This document shows positions 42,336-53,685 of a stretch of 64,000 nucleotides of DNA, piece by piece (position 1 is the stretch's first letter; every line of letters starts with the position of its first letter). The stretch is from Leptodontidium sp. MPI-SDFR-AT-0119 (taxonomy: Eukaryota > Ascomycota > Leotiomycetes > Helotiales > Leptodontidiaceae), in NCBI GenBank assembly GCA_020726505.1, contig JAHLEZ010000015.1, forward strand, positions 124,001-188,000. Direction: 5' to 3'. Position numbers and translations under genes: made by a program. A model generated the notes under the pieces. That model was not told the origin of the DNA. It worked only from the letters and a program-made list of their open reading frames with translations, and did not search any database.

Positions 42336-44073
42336 TCAATAACCCCCAAAAATCCTAAATCCCTGCCATCTCTTCCTCCCATCCTCTTTAGCAAGTTCGC
42401 TATCATCACCAGCCGCCCTTCTTGAGCCACGACAATAAGTCATTATCCGACCTTGCACTTGGCAGCTCAGTAGTTTTGATTTCAGTTTCGGTTTCGGTTT
42501 TGAGTTTGGGTTTGGGTTTGGAGTTGTTTGCTGTACAATCTTCTTTCTTGAATTGGTGCAAGAAGAACGTGTTTTCAGGATGGCGAGTTCGGATCTTTTC
42601 CAGCCGAGGGTACGTAGGGTGGCGAGGGAGGGGAGATCGAGAGGGAAGGTTAGAGTTGTGGAGTTGGAGGGGGAGGGGGAGGTGGTGATTGGGAGGAGAG
42701 TGTACCGGTCTTTGGGCCTGTGGGACTGGTATGTTTGGTGAATGAGTTCGAAAGAGCGGACTTCGGCGTTATGCCATTTGTTGGCTGTTGGGATGTTAAT
42801 ATGTTGATCTTAATTTATGAATAATATTAGGGAGGAGTGAAAATGTATGGGGAAACCCAGAGAAGGGTGAAAAGAAGAGGAGATGACGTACTATCTGTCG
42901 TCAAAGCACTCAATAACCCACCATGAGAGATAACTAATATCTCTACATTTCCATCCGCATCCACACGTTTATCCTGAATTGCTGTGGTGCTGATCTCATA
43001 GAGTGTTTTGCGTATGTTCTGAATTCAAGAAGTCAGCGAGTCACACCCAGCAAGCCCACATTCCGTCCGCTACTCTCGCTACTGAGGTTGAAGTTCGACC
43101 AGCTACCAGCTACCAGCACGAAGGGAAATAATGTGATGTACTTACCAAAGCCAACTTCCTCCGCCCACCATACTCAAGACCCGCATTCCTCTCCTCCCAC
43201 CCCTCATCCAACAACCCAAGATCCAGATCCAGATCCTTAAACTCCCTCTTCAAGGTCTCGATTCCACTACCGTTGTTACACGGCCTTGGACCCAACTCCT
43301 TTAGATCGGCCCAGAGGACGATTTTATGCCTCTGGTTTTGGTTTGGGTTCTGGACTTGGTCTTTATTTTGATTTTGATGTTCGCTGTCGCTAGTGGTACA
43401 CTCACCATCATTCATATCCTCGGCATTCGCATTCGTATTCGGTGCAAGAGATGTGAACAACCCTCGAAATGAGAGAGAAGCAGTCTCGATACAGCGTATT
43501 GAAGGCGAGGAGTAAACATGAGTTATTTTTGCGAGGGGGAATGGGGGTGCGAGGGAGAGGAGAGCGCATTGTCTGTAGCCGGCTGCTGTGAGTGGTGGGT
43601 CGGGGATTGAGGCTCTGGATTCTTTCGTTGAGTGTGCGAGATTGAGGTTGTGGAGAGCCTTTTTCGAGGGGGTGGTTTGTTAGCTATGCGTGAAGGGAGT
43701 GATGTGATGTGATAGAGATGTTTTGTGTCTGCTTGGGATTTTGATATTTGGGTATTTGGATGAGTGGGTTGGGGATAGGATGACATACCTGTGCGTGGCG
43801 CACGCAGTGGATTATGATCTTGCCTTTGTGCTCTGGCTCTCGCTCTTGGCCTGCTTGTGGTTGTGAGATGGGTGAAGATATACTGCCGTACCTTTGATAT
43901 TTGACCGCGACTCTTCCAACGGTACCTTTGGAATTGTCTATGCTCATGGGCGTAGAGAGAAGTGGCGTCCTGTCTGTAACAGTAGTGTTTGAAGCAGCTT
44001 CATGAATTGAGCTATAAGCGTGATGTTTAGGAATGAAGCCAAAGCAATCCTGAAAACAGGAGAAGGCTCCCAT
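42336..44073 (-). CDS. Histidine phosphatase (phosphoglycerate-mutase-like), paralogue 4
   Basis: 457 aa in four minus-strand exons: 44073-43789, 43658-43146, 43018-42892 and 42784-42336. The N-terminus MGAFSCFQDCFGF has Gly2 and two Cys, so lipid anchoring is possible. Core: IIIHCVRHAQ, then ALHNLNLAHST, LTAAGYRQCA, VYSSPSIRCIETASLSF, LKELGPRPCNNGSG and VEILVISHGGLLSAL. A Gln/Asn-rich insert (NQNKDQVQNPNQNQ) sits after the first arginine block. The last exon gives NAEVRSFELI and a long Lys/Pro/Asn tail (PNPNPNSKPKPKLKSK). The phase-0 intron after RHAQ and the phase-1 intron after the SHGG block match the other three; one further intron (43019-43145) is unique. The family's SPLRR reads SPSIR here. 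Confidence 0.85.
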
Positions 44074-44807
44074 GTTTGCCACTGTGGAATTTTGTGTATG
44101 AGATGCTGTTTTCGGATTGTATGTCTGATTTTGTGACAGCGATTCGTGTAATCCGAGACCTAATGAATGCGGAGGTGGGAGGATAGGATATATGAGTCTT
44201 GATGTAACACTTTGAAATATTAATTATTTGTGGTTGTTGGGGAGAGGCGAGCTATATGGATGCTTGGATTGCAGTTTAGACTGGCTGGAATATTAAATTT
44301 GGGCTCAATTGAGAAGTGGGAAGACATAGTTCTAGTTGTGCCTTAGCATGAAACTAATAGCTACCCCCGAGGACATTGCACTTACATTTTAGGGAAATGT
44401 GTGGTAGGTGAGGCAGTGGTGCTGTCATGTTCGATTAGTTGCGGATGTTGGTGTACCAGAGTTCGCAAAATCTAGTTGCTCCACTAAAGCTGTTTTGGTA
44501 TGACTAAATTGTTAGAACTAGTCGCTCCACTGGAGATAGATCTTAGCTTGTCCCACTTGTAAATTACTTGCATGCAGGGGCACAGAATAGTTGTGGAAAG
44601 AATTGGTCTGGGAATACGATATATGATGAGATAAGGCAAGGAAAATACAAACCGGCGCTATACCATGGGCTCCAGAACTTCTCTCCATCCATGTCCATGG
44701 GACATTGTAACTCAAGGCGAAGTGCTTCAATGACCATTCATTTATTCTCCCAGCGCCCAGCAAATCATGGTATGTGTTAATACAGGGTGATTTTGGCACC
44801 TACACGT
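44074..44807. other. Intergenic, nothing supported
   Basis: 0.73 kb between paralogue 4 and PRE10. The GCTCCACT motif recurs (44477, 44524), and CTAGTTGCTCCACTAAAG and CTAGTCGCTCCACTGGAG form a short imperfect direct repeat. No ORF called. Confidence 0.4.
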
Positions 44808-45834
44808 CTATTCCTCCATCTTGTCTTCATCTGCTGGCTTGTCATCATCCTTCGTCTCTTCATCATCATCTTCATCCTCCAACGACTTCTTCGCTAATCT
44901 CTCTGCCTCATCCAGCAGCTCCTTTGGCACCTCCTGATGCCTTCCCTTCGTTGGCCCATCAAGATTGCTGATCCAGGTCATCTCCAACTCAAACTCCTTG
45001 TCCTTGTTATCGGCATGCGCGATGTAGATAATCTTTGCAGCCTCCTTAACACCATCCAACAAGCTTAACTTTCCAGCTGCCAGATCTAGTTTCTCCATCT
45101 CGGCCTTGGCGGTCTGACGTCCCTTTCCAGTTGCAGCACCATAGTAACCCCAGTATTGTCCACTGGGCTCAATCATGTAGAGGCCTGGTCCGCCGTATGT
45201 CTTTCCCTCGACCTTGCCACCTGAACCGATCGAAGGGCCATTGCCGACTTGTCCATCGACGGGTAGCTCGAGCTCCGAATCCCAGCCTGCAACAATCGCG
45301 GTCACACCGAAAGGTCGAACAGAGGAGTAGAGAGTGTAGGCTTGAAGATATCCACCCATCCGGCTTGCGAGATCCTTGGTTGTGATTGGAGTCTTGTAGG
45401 TTTTACGCCAGCTTGCTGCCTCATCGCGTGCGCGGGAGACGAAGTGTCGGCCATCTGGTACAAGTCCTGAGGATACCTAGCATGTGGATTAGCAACGATC
45501 CAGGGCAGGAAACATGGGACAATGTCCAAGAATACATACTGCGCCCATATGTCTGTCGATCGTAGCAATGCGCTTGTTGGCTCCAGCCTTCAACAGCTTG
45601 CTGGTGATGACCTTCTCAACTGCAAGCACAACACCATCTTTGCACCGGATGCCGATTGAAGTTCCACCATTCTCTACTGCCTTGACTGCATATTCAACCT
45701 GGAAATTCCGTCCGTCGGGGGAGAAGACTGAATTCGTAAGATCGTAACCCGTACCGATGGATGTCTAAGGAGGTCAGCTTGGGGAGATTCTGTTGAGAGA
45801 CAGGTAGAAGTGTTGGAATTTTGAAGCTTACCAT
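44808..45834 (-). CDS. PRE10: 20S proteasome subunit alpha-7 (Pre10), ATG-only first exon
   Basis: 298 aa. Minus-strand exons: 45834-45832 (just ATG), 45764-45540 and 45476-44808; introns of 67 and 63 nt. The spliced start reads M then [20 protein letters not shown] and [19 protein letters not shown], the proteasome alpha-subunit signature, followed by [14 protein letters not shown] and [36 protein letters not shown] and the long acidic C-terminal tail ([19 protein letters not shown]) identify alpha-7. The subunit helps form the outer ring that gates substrate entry. The ATG abuts GTAAGC directly, and no other ATG keeps the family N-terminus, so a start-codon-only exon is required. Confidence 0.94.
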
Positions 45835-46037
45835 GATGATTTATGTGTGGTGAGAAGTTCCAAAGATGTGAGAAGAGGGAATGGAGTTGGATTTGGGAGG
45901 ATTGGTGAAGCTCTGGAGTTGCAGTGCTTCGTCTACAAGTTCAAGCTCCAGGCACGATGAAGCGCGCGTTTGAATGCCGCTAGCATGGACCTTAAAGTAA
46001 GGCAGACATGCTTCAGAAGTTAGGCACAAAGAATTTT

Positions 46038-46059
46038 CCACGTGATGCTGTTCACGTGG
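46038..46059. promoter_or_regulatory. Inverted pair of CACGTG E-boxes
   Basis: CCACGTGA and TCACGTGG face each other with a 6-bp spacer about 200 bp upstream of PRE10 and about 1 kb upstream of the gene at 47049. CACGTG is the core bound by fungal bHLH factors (Cbf1, Pho4 and SREBP types). Function here is inference. Confidence 0.5.
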
Positions 46060-47048
46060 TATCACGACAAAGTGGATTTTCTATTTCAGACTGCATGATT
46101 GATCCTTTATCCCTGTTCATATGGAAAACCTGGAAGGCTGGAGATTCCATGGATGCCGCAGCTCACGCAGTATTTCGTGATAACTGCACGCAGCTTTGCA
46201 TTTGGGCACGAAAGGATTGGGTATCGTTTGCAAGATATTTATCTGTTGGCGACGGTGAGGTTGAAGAACACGCCGAAAAAGATGTGTGAACGGCTCAAAT
46301 GGGTCAGATGGTCCTCGTGTCTGAAATCTATTGGTGATAAATGGCTGTTGGTGCCGCGCTAACAGGGCTTTATGTTTCATTGCGATTTCACACCTCACCG
46401 TCATCGCTTGTTTGATTAAGGAGGGGTATGGGATTCGTCAACCCGTCCTGCATTTATATTTAACTCGACGACACTTCACCTCACTCCATTCCTCTCTCTC
46501 ATTTTACCTTTGTTCTCCCTTCAACATATTACAATGACATTCGACTCTACTACAAAGCAATTCTGAATATCGACTGCAATACATTTGCTTTCCACTACCC
46601 CCGACCAAACTCCATTTCGCTCTTGCCATCCATCCTTCGATCCGCGCCATCTCTACACCTCGATCGAGCCTCCCTCCTGTTCTTCCCTCAGGACCTCCGG
46701 TTTCGTTTTTCGCATCCTACCTACCTACCTCAAGTACATAGCATACCTACCTAGTGAATATAAAGCAAACAAGCAAATCTCTTGCACGTTGTCCAAGTCT
46801 GCTTCGCTCTCTTCTCGAGTCATCGCTTGCCCTGCCGCATACTCTGACTCTAGGCATTTCCTATACTTCAGACGACCTCATTCCTCGTTCCTTTCGAGGA
46901 ACTCCTCAGACACACTGGCTCTTTGCAAAGCAACCCTTGCACACCTCGAGTTTATTCGCAGCAAGGTATGCTGCATCTCCTGGGAATGTGCATCAAGCTA
47001 ACATGTCTACAACAGCCTTTCGGCCCTCATATCGAAGACCCCTCCATC
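46060..47048. other. Intergenic and long 5' leader with a UTR intron
   Basis: No coding region. Short CCTACCTACCTACCT-type repeats lie at 46725-46755. A likely 5' UTR intron spans 46966-47015 (GTATGC, GCTAAC branch, CAACAG), just before the ATG at 47049. Confidence 0.5.
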
Positions 47049-47951
47049 ATGGCCGCCCAAGAAGATCTAGCAGCTCTCTTCCAGCGAAACCTCTCCCTCC
47101 AACCCATCCCTCAACCCACATACGTTGCCCCTCCTCCAGAGGAGCCCAAGAAAGTCGAAGAACCTTACGTCTACTCCATCTCCCAGCACTATCACCACTC
47201 TTCCCACATAGTTGCCCAACAACCCTCCAGGCCAGCTTCCGAACCCCCACAGACCGACCAACTCACAACTGAGATTATACTAGGCAGACATGGTGTTGAT
47301 GTTGCAACCCTCTTCCCCACCCAGATCGACCTCTTCAAGACAGCAGATGCTTCTCAACAAATGCGGCTCATTGAGCTCTGGCGGATCTGCCCGCCCAACT
47401 ACGGCGGACACGCGTTGGCACAAGACCTTGGAAACTGGCCTGCTACCTCTTTCCAACAAGAAGAAGCTATGGCAAAGTTGAGATACGAACGACAGATGTT
47501 AGAGGAGCGTATGGCACGATCTGGCGGAGACGGACAAAGCATGGACAGTGCTGAAGATACCATGAGTGACGCTAGCACTACTGCCCCTCTCACGCCCATT
47601 CAAGCTGGTGATGGTCGGTGGCAGACAGCTGAGCACGCTGAGCCTTACATGCAGTCTGGCTATGAGGCCCTTGCCCAACGTGAGTATGAGAACTCTACTG
47701 GTCAATCCAAAGACATCTACTCTCACTACGGCTCGGCAGTTGGAGGTTACAAGCATGCTACAGACCCTGTATATAACAGCATATCCGAGATTCACCAATA
47801 CCCCAATGTGGGAGGGGATTGGTCAGCACTGCTCGAGCAACGACAACAAGCCATGGAAAACCAGTACGGTGCTTACGACCAGCATTTTCACCACAACAAC
47901 GGCGGTGTCACAGTAGCAAGATATCAAGGCGAGGATGAGGAGATGTTGTAA
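47049..47951 (+). CDS. Conserved hypothetical protein
   Basis: 300 aa, single coding exon; ATG in CATCATGG after a probable UTR intron. The N-terminus (MAAQEDLAALFQRNLSLQP) is helical, followed by a Pro-rich stretch. The central block is well structured: ILGRHGVDVATLFPTQIDLF, QQMRLIELWRICPPNYGGH and LGNWPATSFQQEEAMAKLRY, continuing into an amphipathic helix (ERQMLEERMARSG). The C-terminal half is Gly/Tyr/Gln-rich and probably disordered (YGSAVGGYKHATDPVYNSIS). No catalytic residues or membrane spans are seen. The block around LIELWRICPPNYG looks conserved, but I do not recognise the family. Confidence 0.7.
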   Translation: MAAQEDLAALFQRNLSLQPIPQPTYVAPPPEEPKKVEEPYVYSISQHYHHSSHIVAQQPSRPASEPPQTDQLTTEIILGRHGVDVATLFPTQIDLFKTADASQQMRLIELWRICPPNYGGHALAQDLGNWPATSFQQEEAMAKLRYERQMLEERMARSGGDGQSMDSAEDTMSDASTTAPLTPIQAGDGRWQTAEHAEPYMQSGYEALAQREYENSTGQSKDIYSHYGSAVGGYKHATDPVYNSISEIHQYPNVGGDWSALLEQRQQAMENQYGAYDQHFHHNNGGVTVARYQGEDEEML

Positions 47952-49145
47952 ATAGACACTTCGCATATTACGTAGGCAGTCAGATTGTCCATTAGAGCTA
48001 GCTTTATTTGCTTGGCATGAAGGGAAGGAGGATGGCATGGCATATTCTGTTTATTTTTCTGGCGCGAAGGGGTTCATTGTTGCTATTCTCTGGCATTGGC
48101 ATTCATTCACGATCTCAGGACGTGACAGGTATCGATGGATTTGTTTTTCATTCGTTTGAGATTTGAGTTCACGGCGATGGATCACTGGACTTGGAAGGAA
48201 AGGATGGCGGGGCTTTTTAGGCATCTACTCTCTCCCTTTCATGTCTCCGTCCCAATACCTCTTGATCAAGTTGGCTGCTGGCGTGGGATGACCAGCATCA
48301 TGTACGTTTGTCTCTGGAGTGTGAGGTACGTACTCTATCGACCCCCGAATCCTCCCCAGCATACTCCTGCATCCCCCACACCCTTTCCGTTCGGTTATCA
48401 GGTCAAAATGGCGGACATTTGGCATCGTATGTATCACCCACGACCCCACTCCTCATATCCCCATTCCCGAGAAGAAGTCACTCTCACTACTCACCTGAAA
48501 GCACTCCGGATGGACGACCACAGCATCGCTCCTCTGGATCCGAGTTCGGATATCTGGACCTGGATTCTCCCGGATACTGGAACCCTCCCATCTCCCCCTT
48601 TCTTTACCCCTTTTTCTTTCCTGCTGCATTTTAGTGTTGGTAGTTGTGAAATTAATACAATGCTTTACAAACAAATTTCCTGGTACTTTACTGTGATTTT
48701 GATCGCCTTGCTTCTGTTGTGCCAGCTATTTTGTTTTTCTGCTACTGACGCGAGATTGGTATTTGAGCACACATGATCTTAACTTGTGCTCTTGCTTCAA
48801 GACAGAAATGTATTCCATAGGTAAGATTATATTTACAGATCGCTAGCAATACAACGCTAAACTACTCTATGCCCCAGTGCGGTTCTAGACTACACCCACG
48901 TCCTCTCGCCTTGGGTATGCTTGCGACCTATTTACTTTAGCTGCTAAGCGTTCCCATGAGATTTCTCTCATCTTCTGACACCAGACGTTAGTGAGGAACA
49001 CATATTTTCTTACTTTTCTTCTCCTTCTCCTTGGCGCCGGATCAGACTCCACTTCCACACTTCAGCCACCATCACTCTCCTCATCCAACACACACACTAT
49101 CACATCTCCAAATTCACATCCTCCTTCTAAAGCAGCATTTATAAT
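47952..49145. other. Unresolved region with competing frames
   Basis: Includes a 3' UTR and an open stretch at about 48135-48776. Two plus-strand frames overlap: one from 48308 giving a Ser/Pro/His-rich tail (RRSHSHYSPESTPDG, FGYLDLDSPGYWNPP), the other giving MADIWHRMYHPRP and a hydrophobic end (YFTVILIALLLLCQLFCF). Splice-like GTACGT (48328) and GTATGT (48430) are present. A small spliced gene is possible but not resolved. Confidence 0.25.
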
Positions 49146-50486
49146 CTACACCTCATCCCACTCATCCTCAACAACCATATAGTCATCTTCCACCAACCCC
49201 TCTCCCTCTCCCTCGCCTTCCTGAACTCCCTCACCGCACCCCTCGGCCACTTCTCCAACGCGTCCTCCACTTCCTCGCCCCCCGCGCTCGCCCGCCAATC
49301 AACAAGGAGTCTCCTCATAGGTCTATCCTCTACTTTCCCCTTCCCATCTCCATCCCCGTCTCTATCACAAAATCAAAGACTCGCTTTCCAGATGATAAGA
49401 ATCCCAGGGCTCAAGCATATCCCAGGTGGGCAAGATATGGTATTTATGCGAGGCGGAGATGATTTGTAGGACGGTGTCGTTTTGGAGGGTTGACATTTGG
49501 AGGTGGGAGGCTGGGAGTGCAGGGCGAAGACGGTTGTTATGAAGGCTTTTTGGAGGTTTTGGGGGGTGGGTTGGATGGGGTTAGATGGGGATGCGGATGG
49601 TGTGGCCAGTCTGAATACATTTCTGTATCGGAATCTGTATCCAAGTCTGTGCTTGGATTTGAAATTGTATCCGCATCCATATTGGTATCTGTATCTTTAG
49701 TATTAGCATGATCACAAGTAAGGAAGCAGTAGCGAAACTCACCATCCACTCCCCTCCTCTCCTCATCCCTCAACCTCCTCTCAAGCTCAACACATACCGT
49801 CCTAGGGAAAGCTCTCTTCCTATCCTCATCAGGCGTCTGATGTACATACTCTAACTAGAGCTTGAAAGCCTCGGGCGTCGTATCCGGGATACAGTATTGG
49901 TCCGAGAGCTTGTTTCCGGATCGAAGAATGAGGCGAGGACACGGCTGCTGGGTGTTGCTGTTGAGCGGGGGATGGTGAAGGGTGTTAGGTTGGTGGAGAT
50001 GAGGATCGCGATGGGGTTGTTGGTTGTGCTGGGGGGATGTTAGTTTACTTGGGGAGTTGGAATTGGGTTGGGTATGGAGGTAGGTGGAGGAGAGGGGGAG
50101 GGGGAGGGGGGGGAATGGGGAACGTCCTCGTAAGAAATAGCTTGAGGTTTCCATTTCTTCTTCTGTCCCTTGTTGGAGTTAGTTGTTACAGAATTAGACC
50201 GCGAATACAAGTAACCGTCTCCGGACGATGTTGTGTAAGGACTTAATTGGTCGACCCAGCCTTGCATTCCCTCTGATGAGTAAGATGACGGAGGGGAGTC
50301 TGATCCTGGACTTGGACTTGGTGCTTTAGAGATCCGATCTCGAGGCTCGAAACCCAGTGGTAGGCTGCTGCTTCGAAAGCTGGCGAGTAATGCTCGCTGA
50401 AGCTGGGTACTTGGATTGGGATTTGGATGCATGCTTTTGGAGGCAGGTTGCTGGTAACATTCCAAAGAACATTTTAAAGGAGCCAT
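49146..50486 (-). pseudogene. Degraded BTB-domain gene
   Basis: Minus-strand remains, in order: a Ser/Pro-rich N-terminus (MAPLKCSLECYQQPASKS); NPIAILISTNLTPFTIPRS with VLASFFDPETSSRT resembling the start of a BTB fold; after a shift of frame, IPDTTPEAFKL, an in-frame TAG (near 49858), then LEYVHQTPDEDRKRAF; further on LQMSTLQNDTVLQIISASHK; then MRRLLVDWRAS and LEKWPRGAVREF; finally EDDYMVVEDEWDEV before TAG at 49146. At least two frame changes and several stops separate the pieces. The C-terminal DDYMVVE matches the intact BTB gene at 51285, so this is probably its broken neighbour duplicate. No exact exon model is possible. Confidence 0.65.
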
Positions 50487-51284
50487 GATAATCTAGAGAT
50501 TCCTTGTAGCTTTTCATCTTTGTTGCTTGGATGCTCTTTCCGGCGAGTTTGTCAGGTATGAATGATATTGGGATGAAAGTAATGGATGTGTAAATTGTCA
50601 AAATGAGGTGTGTGTGTGAGAAGAAAAGACAATGGGAAATTCTTATTATATATATTCTCTGTGAGCAGAGGGTTACTTCCGACGTAGTCTGTGTCGTAGT
50701 CCGCTGGTCGTAATACTGTTAAGGAAGCCAACGGAGATAGTGAGCTTGGAACTATAAACAGTGGTTGGCTTTGTTAAGCGAGATTCAGTGGTTTGAGCTG
50801 GACTCCTCTTCACTTTTGGCCAGCAGATTGCGAAAAGCCAATTATAGAACAGCAAATACACCACCCTATCCCATATTGGATTTTGGTAGTTGGAGCGTGT
50901 GATCAGGCCGAAAGAAATACTCCAAGGTAAAGGGGCAGTTCCTTCCTATCACGTGTTACTCGACCACTGAAGGCTAATTATCATCGCTTAATCTCGCAAT
51001 TATTCTTAGACTATTCAACAAGTACGAAGCTCTAGTTTGGACTGTTTAACAATCTTAGACCAGTAATAGGAAGAAACTGCCTTCAGCTATAGTACACAGC
51101 TCACAAAGTTGCACCATTTAACTCCTTAAGCTCCTAAACCCTTCTAAGAATACAAAAATTACCAAGATTACCTGAACCCCAAAGAATACAATCCTCTCAA
51201 AATTTACAAGCTTCCAAACCCCCCTAGACTCCTAAACAATCCTGTGCTGCTCTAATGATTGTGTACGGGACTGAAGCAAGAAAT
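50487..51284. other. Intergenic, nothing supported
   Basis: 0.8 kb, A/T-rich, with no ORF beyond 63 codons. CTCCTAAACC/CTCCTAAAC and TTCCAAACC-type short repeats occur at 51130-51240. Confidence 0.45.
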
Positions 51285-52238
51285 TTAGACTTTAGCCTCG
51301 AGATCCCTATCAATTTCAACTACCATATAGTCATCCATATCAAAACTATTCGACTCGAAGAAACTCCTCCTTGAATGTAACCTCGCCAGCAGCCGACTGG
51401 GCCACAGCGCGAATATCTCCTCATCTTTCTCGAACTTAGCTCCTGTCGCATATAGATCAATGAGTAGGTTTTTGGGCGGTCTGCCCGAGTCCAACTTCAG
51501 ATCACGATCAATCTCGTCAAGGCAATACCGACTTGGCAGCATCGTGATATGTTGAACGCAATCTGCGATAGCAAACATAGTATCGTTTTGCAGGGTTCTC
51601 ATACAGAGGTAATCAGCTAAATACCAGAGCCCGAACAGCTTTTCGTAGATCTCCTGTGACTCCTTCCAGGTGGGATGATGGGACTCGTTATATTGCATGT
51701 ATAGCCGAGAGGGGAATACACGGTTCCCGTTGGCGTTCATGGGCGAGTAAATGTATTGAATCCAGAGCTCAAAAACTGTAGGGGATATTTCTGGCAGTCT
51801 CATGGTTTGAGTTTGACTCTCTGATGAGCTGGGATTGGTGAAGAAGCGGAAGAGTATCTCCGAGGACTTTAGGGCGTGGTCGCGGTAGACTTTGAATTCC
51901 TTCTGAGAAGAGCCAACGAGGAATGTTACTTGGTCTGTGGTATTTCTGTGGGCGAGGTCAGGAAGATCTTTGATAAAGAATAATGAATGAAGGGAGTGAT
52001 AAGATGTGTCAATGAAACTAAAGAACTAGGGTATAGAAACTCACTCGAAAGTTGGGACTGTTGGCTTCCATGCACGATCGGGTCTCTGAGAGTTTTCTGG
52101 AGGGGAAGTCGATTCGATTGAGGATTGACCAGGACTCGAGGCAACAAAGATCGATGACGCGTTTCTGGATCTTGAAGGACTGGAACTCTCGCGATGGGGT
52201 GCCATGGGGGGGAAGGTGACAGGATCTGGAGATGCCAT
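51285..52238 (-). CDS. BTB/POZ domain protein, diverged
   Basis: 284 aa. Minus-strand exons: 52238-52045 and 51945-51285; intron of 99 nt (GTGAGT to CCCACAG, phase 2). The nearer ACCACAG acceptor breaks the frame. Exon 1 is Ser/Pro-rich (MASPDPVTFPPMAPHRESSS). The BTB fold starts NTTDQVTFLVGSSQKEFKVY and continues KSSEILFRFFTNPSSSESQT and FELWIQYIYSP. The second half has LFGLWYLADYLCMRTLQND and PPKNLLIDLY, and the C-terminus is DMDDYMVVEIDRDLEAKV. It differs from the other BTB genes of the region by a longer insertion between the BTB fold and the LW.LAD motif. Intact, so probably expressed. Confidence 0.85.
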
Positions 52239-52813
52239 TGTTATGGTTGGGATTTGAAGCAAAATAGGATAAGATTTGTAGGAGGGAATTTTTTTTGACT
52301 TGACTACTAAAGTGATATTAAGATCAGAATGAGAGACTTGACATATTTTTCCTGAGCTTTCACCAGTCCAAATCATAATCCAGACTGGGTCAGCTACTGG
52401 AGAAAGTGAAGCTTGGCAACGAAGATAGGGGCACCTTTCTTAAGCGAGACTATTTGAAAGCTGGGGCACTGGGTTTTAGTGAGTTTAGTATTTCGAACTC
52501 CAGTCACTACAGAATGCCATTAAATTTTGCCAATGAAATTTCCGGAACGGTAAGTGGCGGCCTACCAGCTTGGTCATACGCTATTTCCGAGTTTCCATTT
52601 CCCTGTTATGTTTCTTCGAAGAATGAATTTATTGCCCATCGTTGAACTCCCTTTTCGTCTCGCAAGACCCTCATAAGTCTTCGATACCATTCATGGACCT
52701 AATTTCCAAGTCACTCGCCTTAACTTCTAAAAAGTGTTTGATTCAGCCCCGCCCAGAACCGACGCCACCATTCCAGTGTGTTACCACCCTTTCAATTCCT
52801 TATCGTAAGATCT
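52239..52813. other. Intergenic, nothing supported
   Basis: 575 bp between an intact BTB gene and a BTB remnant on the other strand. The first part is the promoter of the minus-strand gene at 51285. A short plus-strand frame (52406-52645) has no motif. Confidence 0.4.
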
Positions 52814-53327
52814 CCACAATACATCCAAGGGACCACTAGGAACTTTTTCGACACAATCCCCTTCTAAATCGAACCTGAGAAGATAAAGATCATCGCACAC
52901 AAGAATTTTGTCTGCTACGCCTCTCTAACCCTAAAGACTGTATTCAATTCCCCCTTCCAAGAAGGAACGACCCAAGTCTTCGAAATCTCTAATACTACTG
53001 CACCAGTGTTCAATCTATGGCTCTAATGGATCTATTAACCCTTTGCTGATGCCGAGTCTTTCATTCTGCACAACCCATCTCGATTCCAAAAGTCATGAAA
53101 AAGATAGAAGAGCTTTACCACTCATTATACAGTTGAAACTATTAGATGATGGGGAAGTGGGACATCTACCTGGTGGTGAGAGGGGGCAGCCATTGAGAAA
53201 TTCCCTTATCGATCTCATTGCTCGGCAAAGAAGCCTCAACGAGGCATCTGGAATTCTGCAACATGTTGACGAATGACCCACTCGAGATGTGATCCATGTC
53301 TTGTCTGCTGTGTGGAAGGATGCATGA
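52814..53327 (+). pseudogene. BTB-domain gene remnant
   Basis: Plus-strand pieces in BTB order. One frame gives DTIPF, a TAA, then IEPEKIKIIAHKNFVCYASL, VFNSPFQEGTTQVFEIS and FNLWL, TAA, WIY, TAA, PFADAES. A second frame downstream gives LRNSLIDLIARQRSLNEASG, ILQHVDE, a TGA, and VIHVLSAVWKDA before TGA at 53325. These match the HK..C...L...F, F.EG.TQ..., ALF.QWIY and RLQN.LIDLI motifs of the neighbours. Three TAA stops, one internal TGA and one frame change show it is dead. Confidence 0.65.
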
Positions 53328-53685
53328 TATTATCGTTCACGACACGGAGGTGGATTTGTCCGCTAGGTATTTTGTTCCTGAAAATTGAGGACTTGTGTCA
53401 ATGTTGGTGTTCTACTAGAAGAGTTCTACTAGAAGAATTCTATCAATCTCAACAGCTATTGGGGAATTAGTAATTGAACATAAATAATGTGAGAATAGAC
53501 TTTGGTTGCTTTCATTCGCTGTGCTATGGATCTGAGCTATCGTAGTCTTAGTAAAGACAGGATCCTAATTGCTATAGGTGGGTACTGGTGTTAGGACTCC
53601 TGCGCAAGGGGAAGAAACACATTCTGCATATGCTACCAATCCATGCCCTACAAAATAAGACGTTATTCCCGAAACATTTCTCCTC
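53328..53685. other. Intergenic, nothing supported
   Basis: A short stretch between two BTB remnants. A GTTCTACTAGAAGA/ATTCTAT tandem (AGAAGAGTTCTACTAGAAGA) lies at about 53412-53440. Confidence 0.4.
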
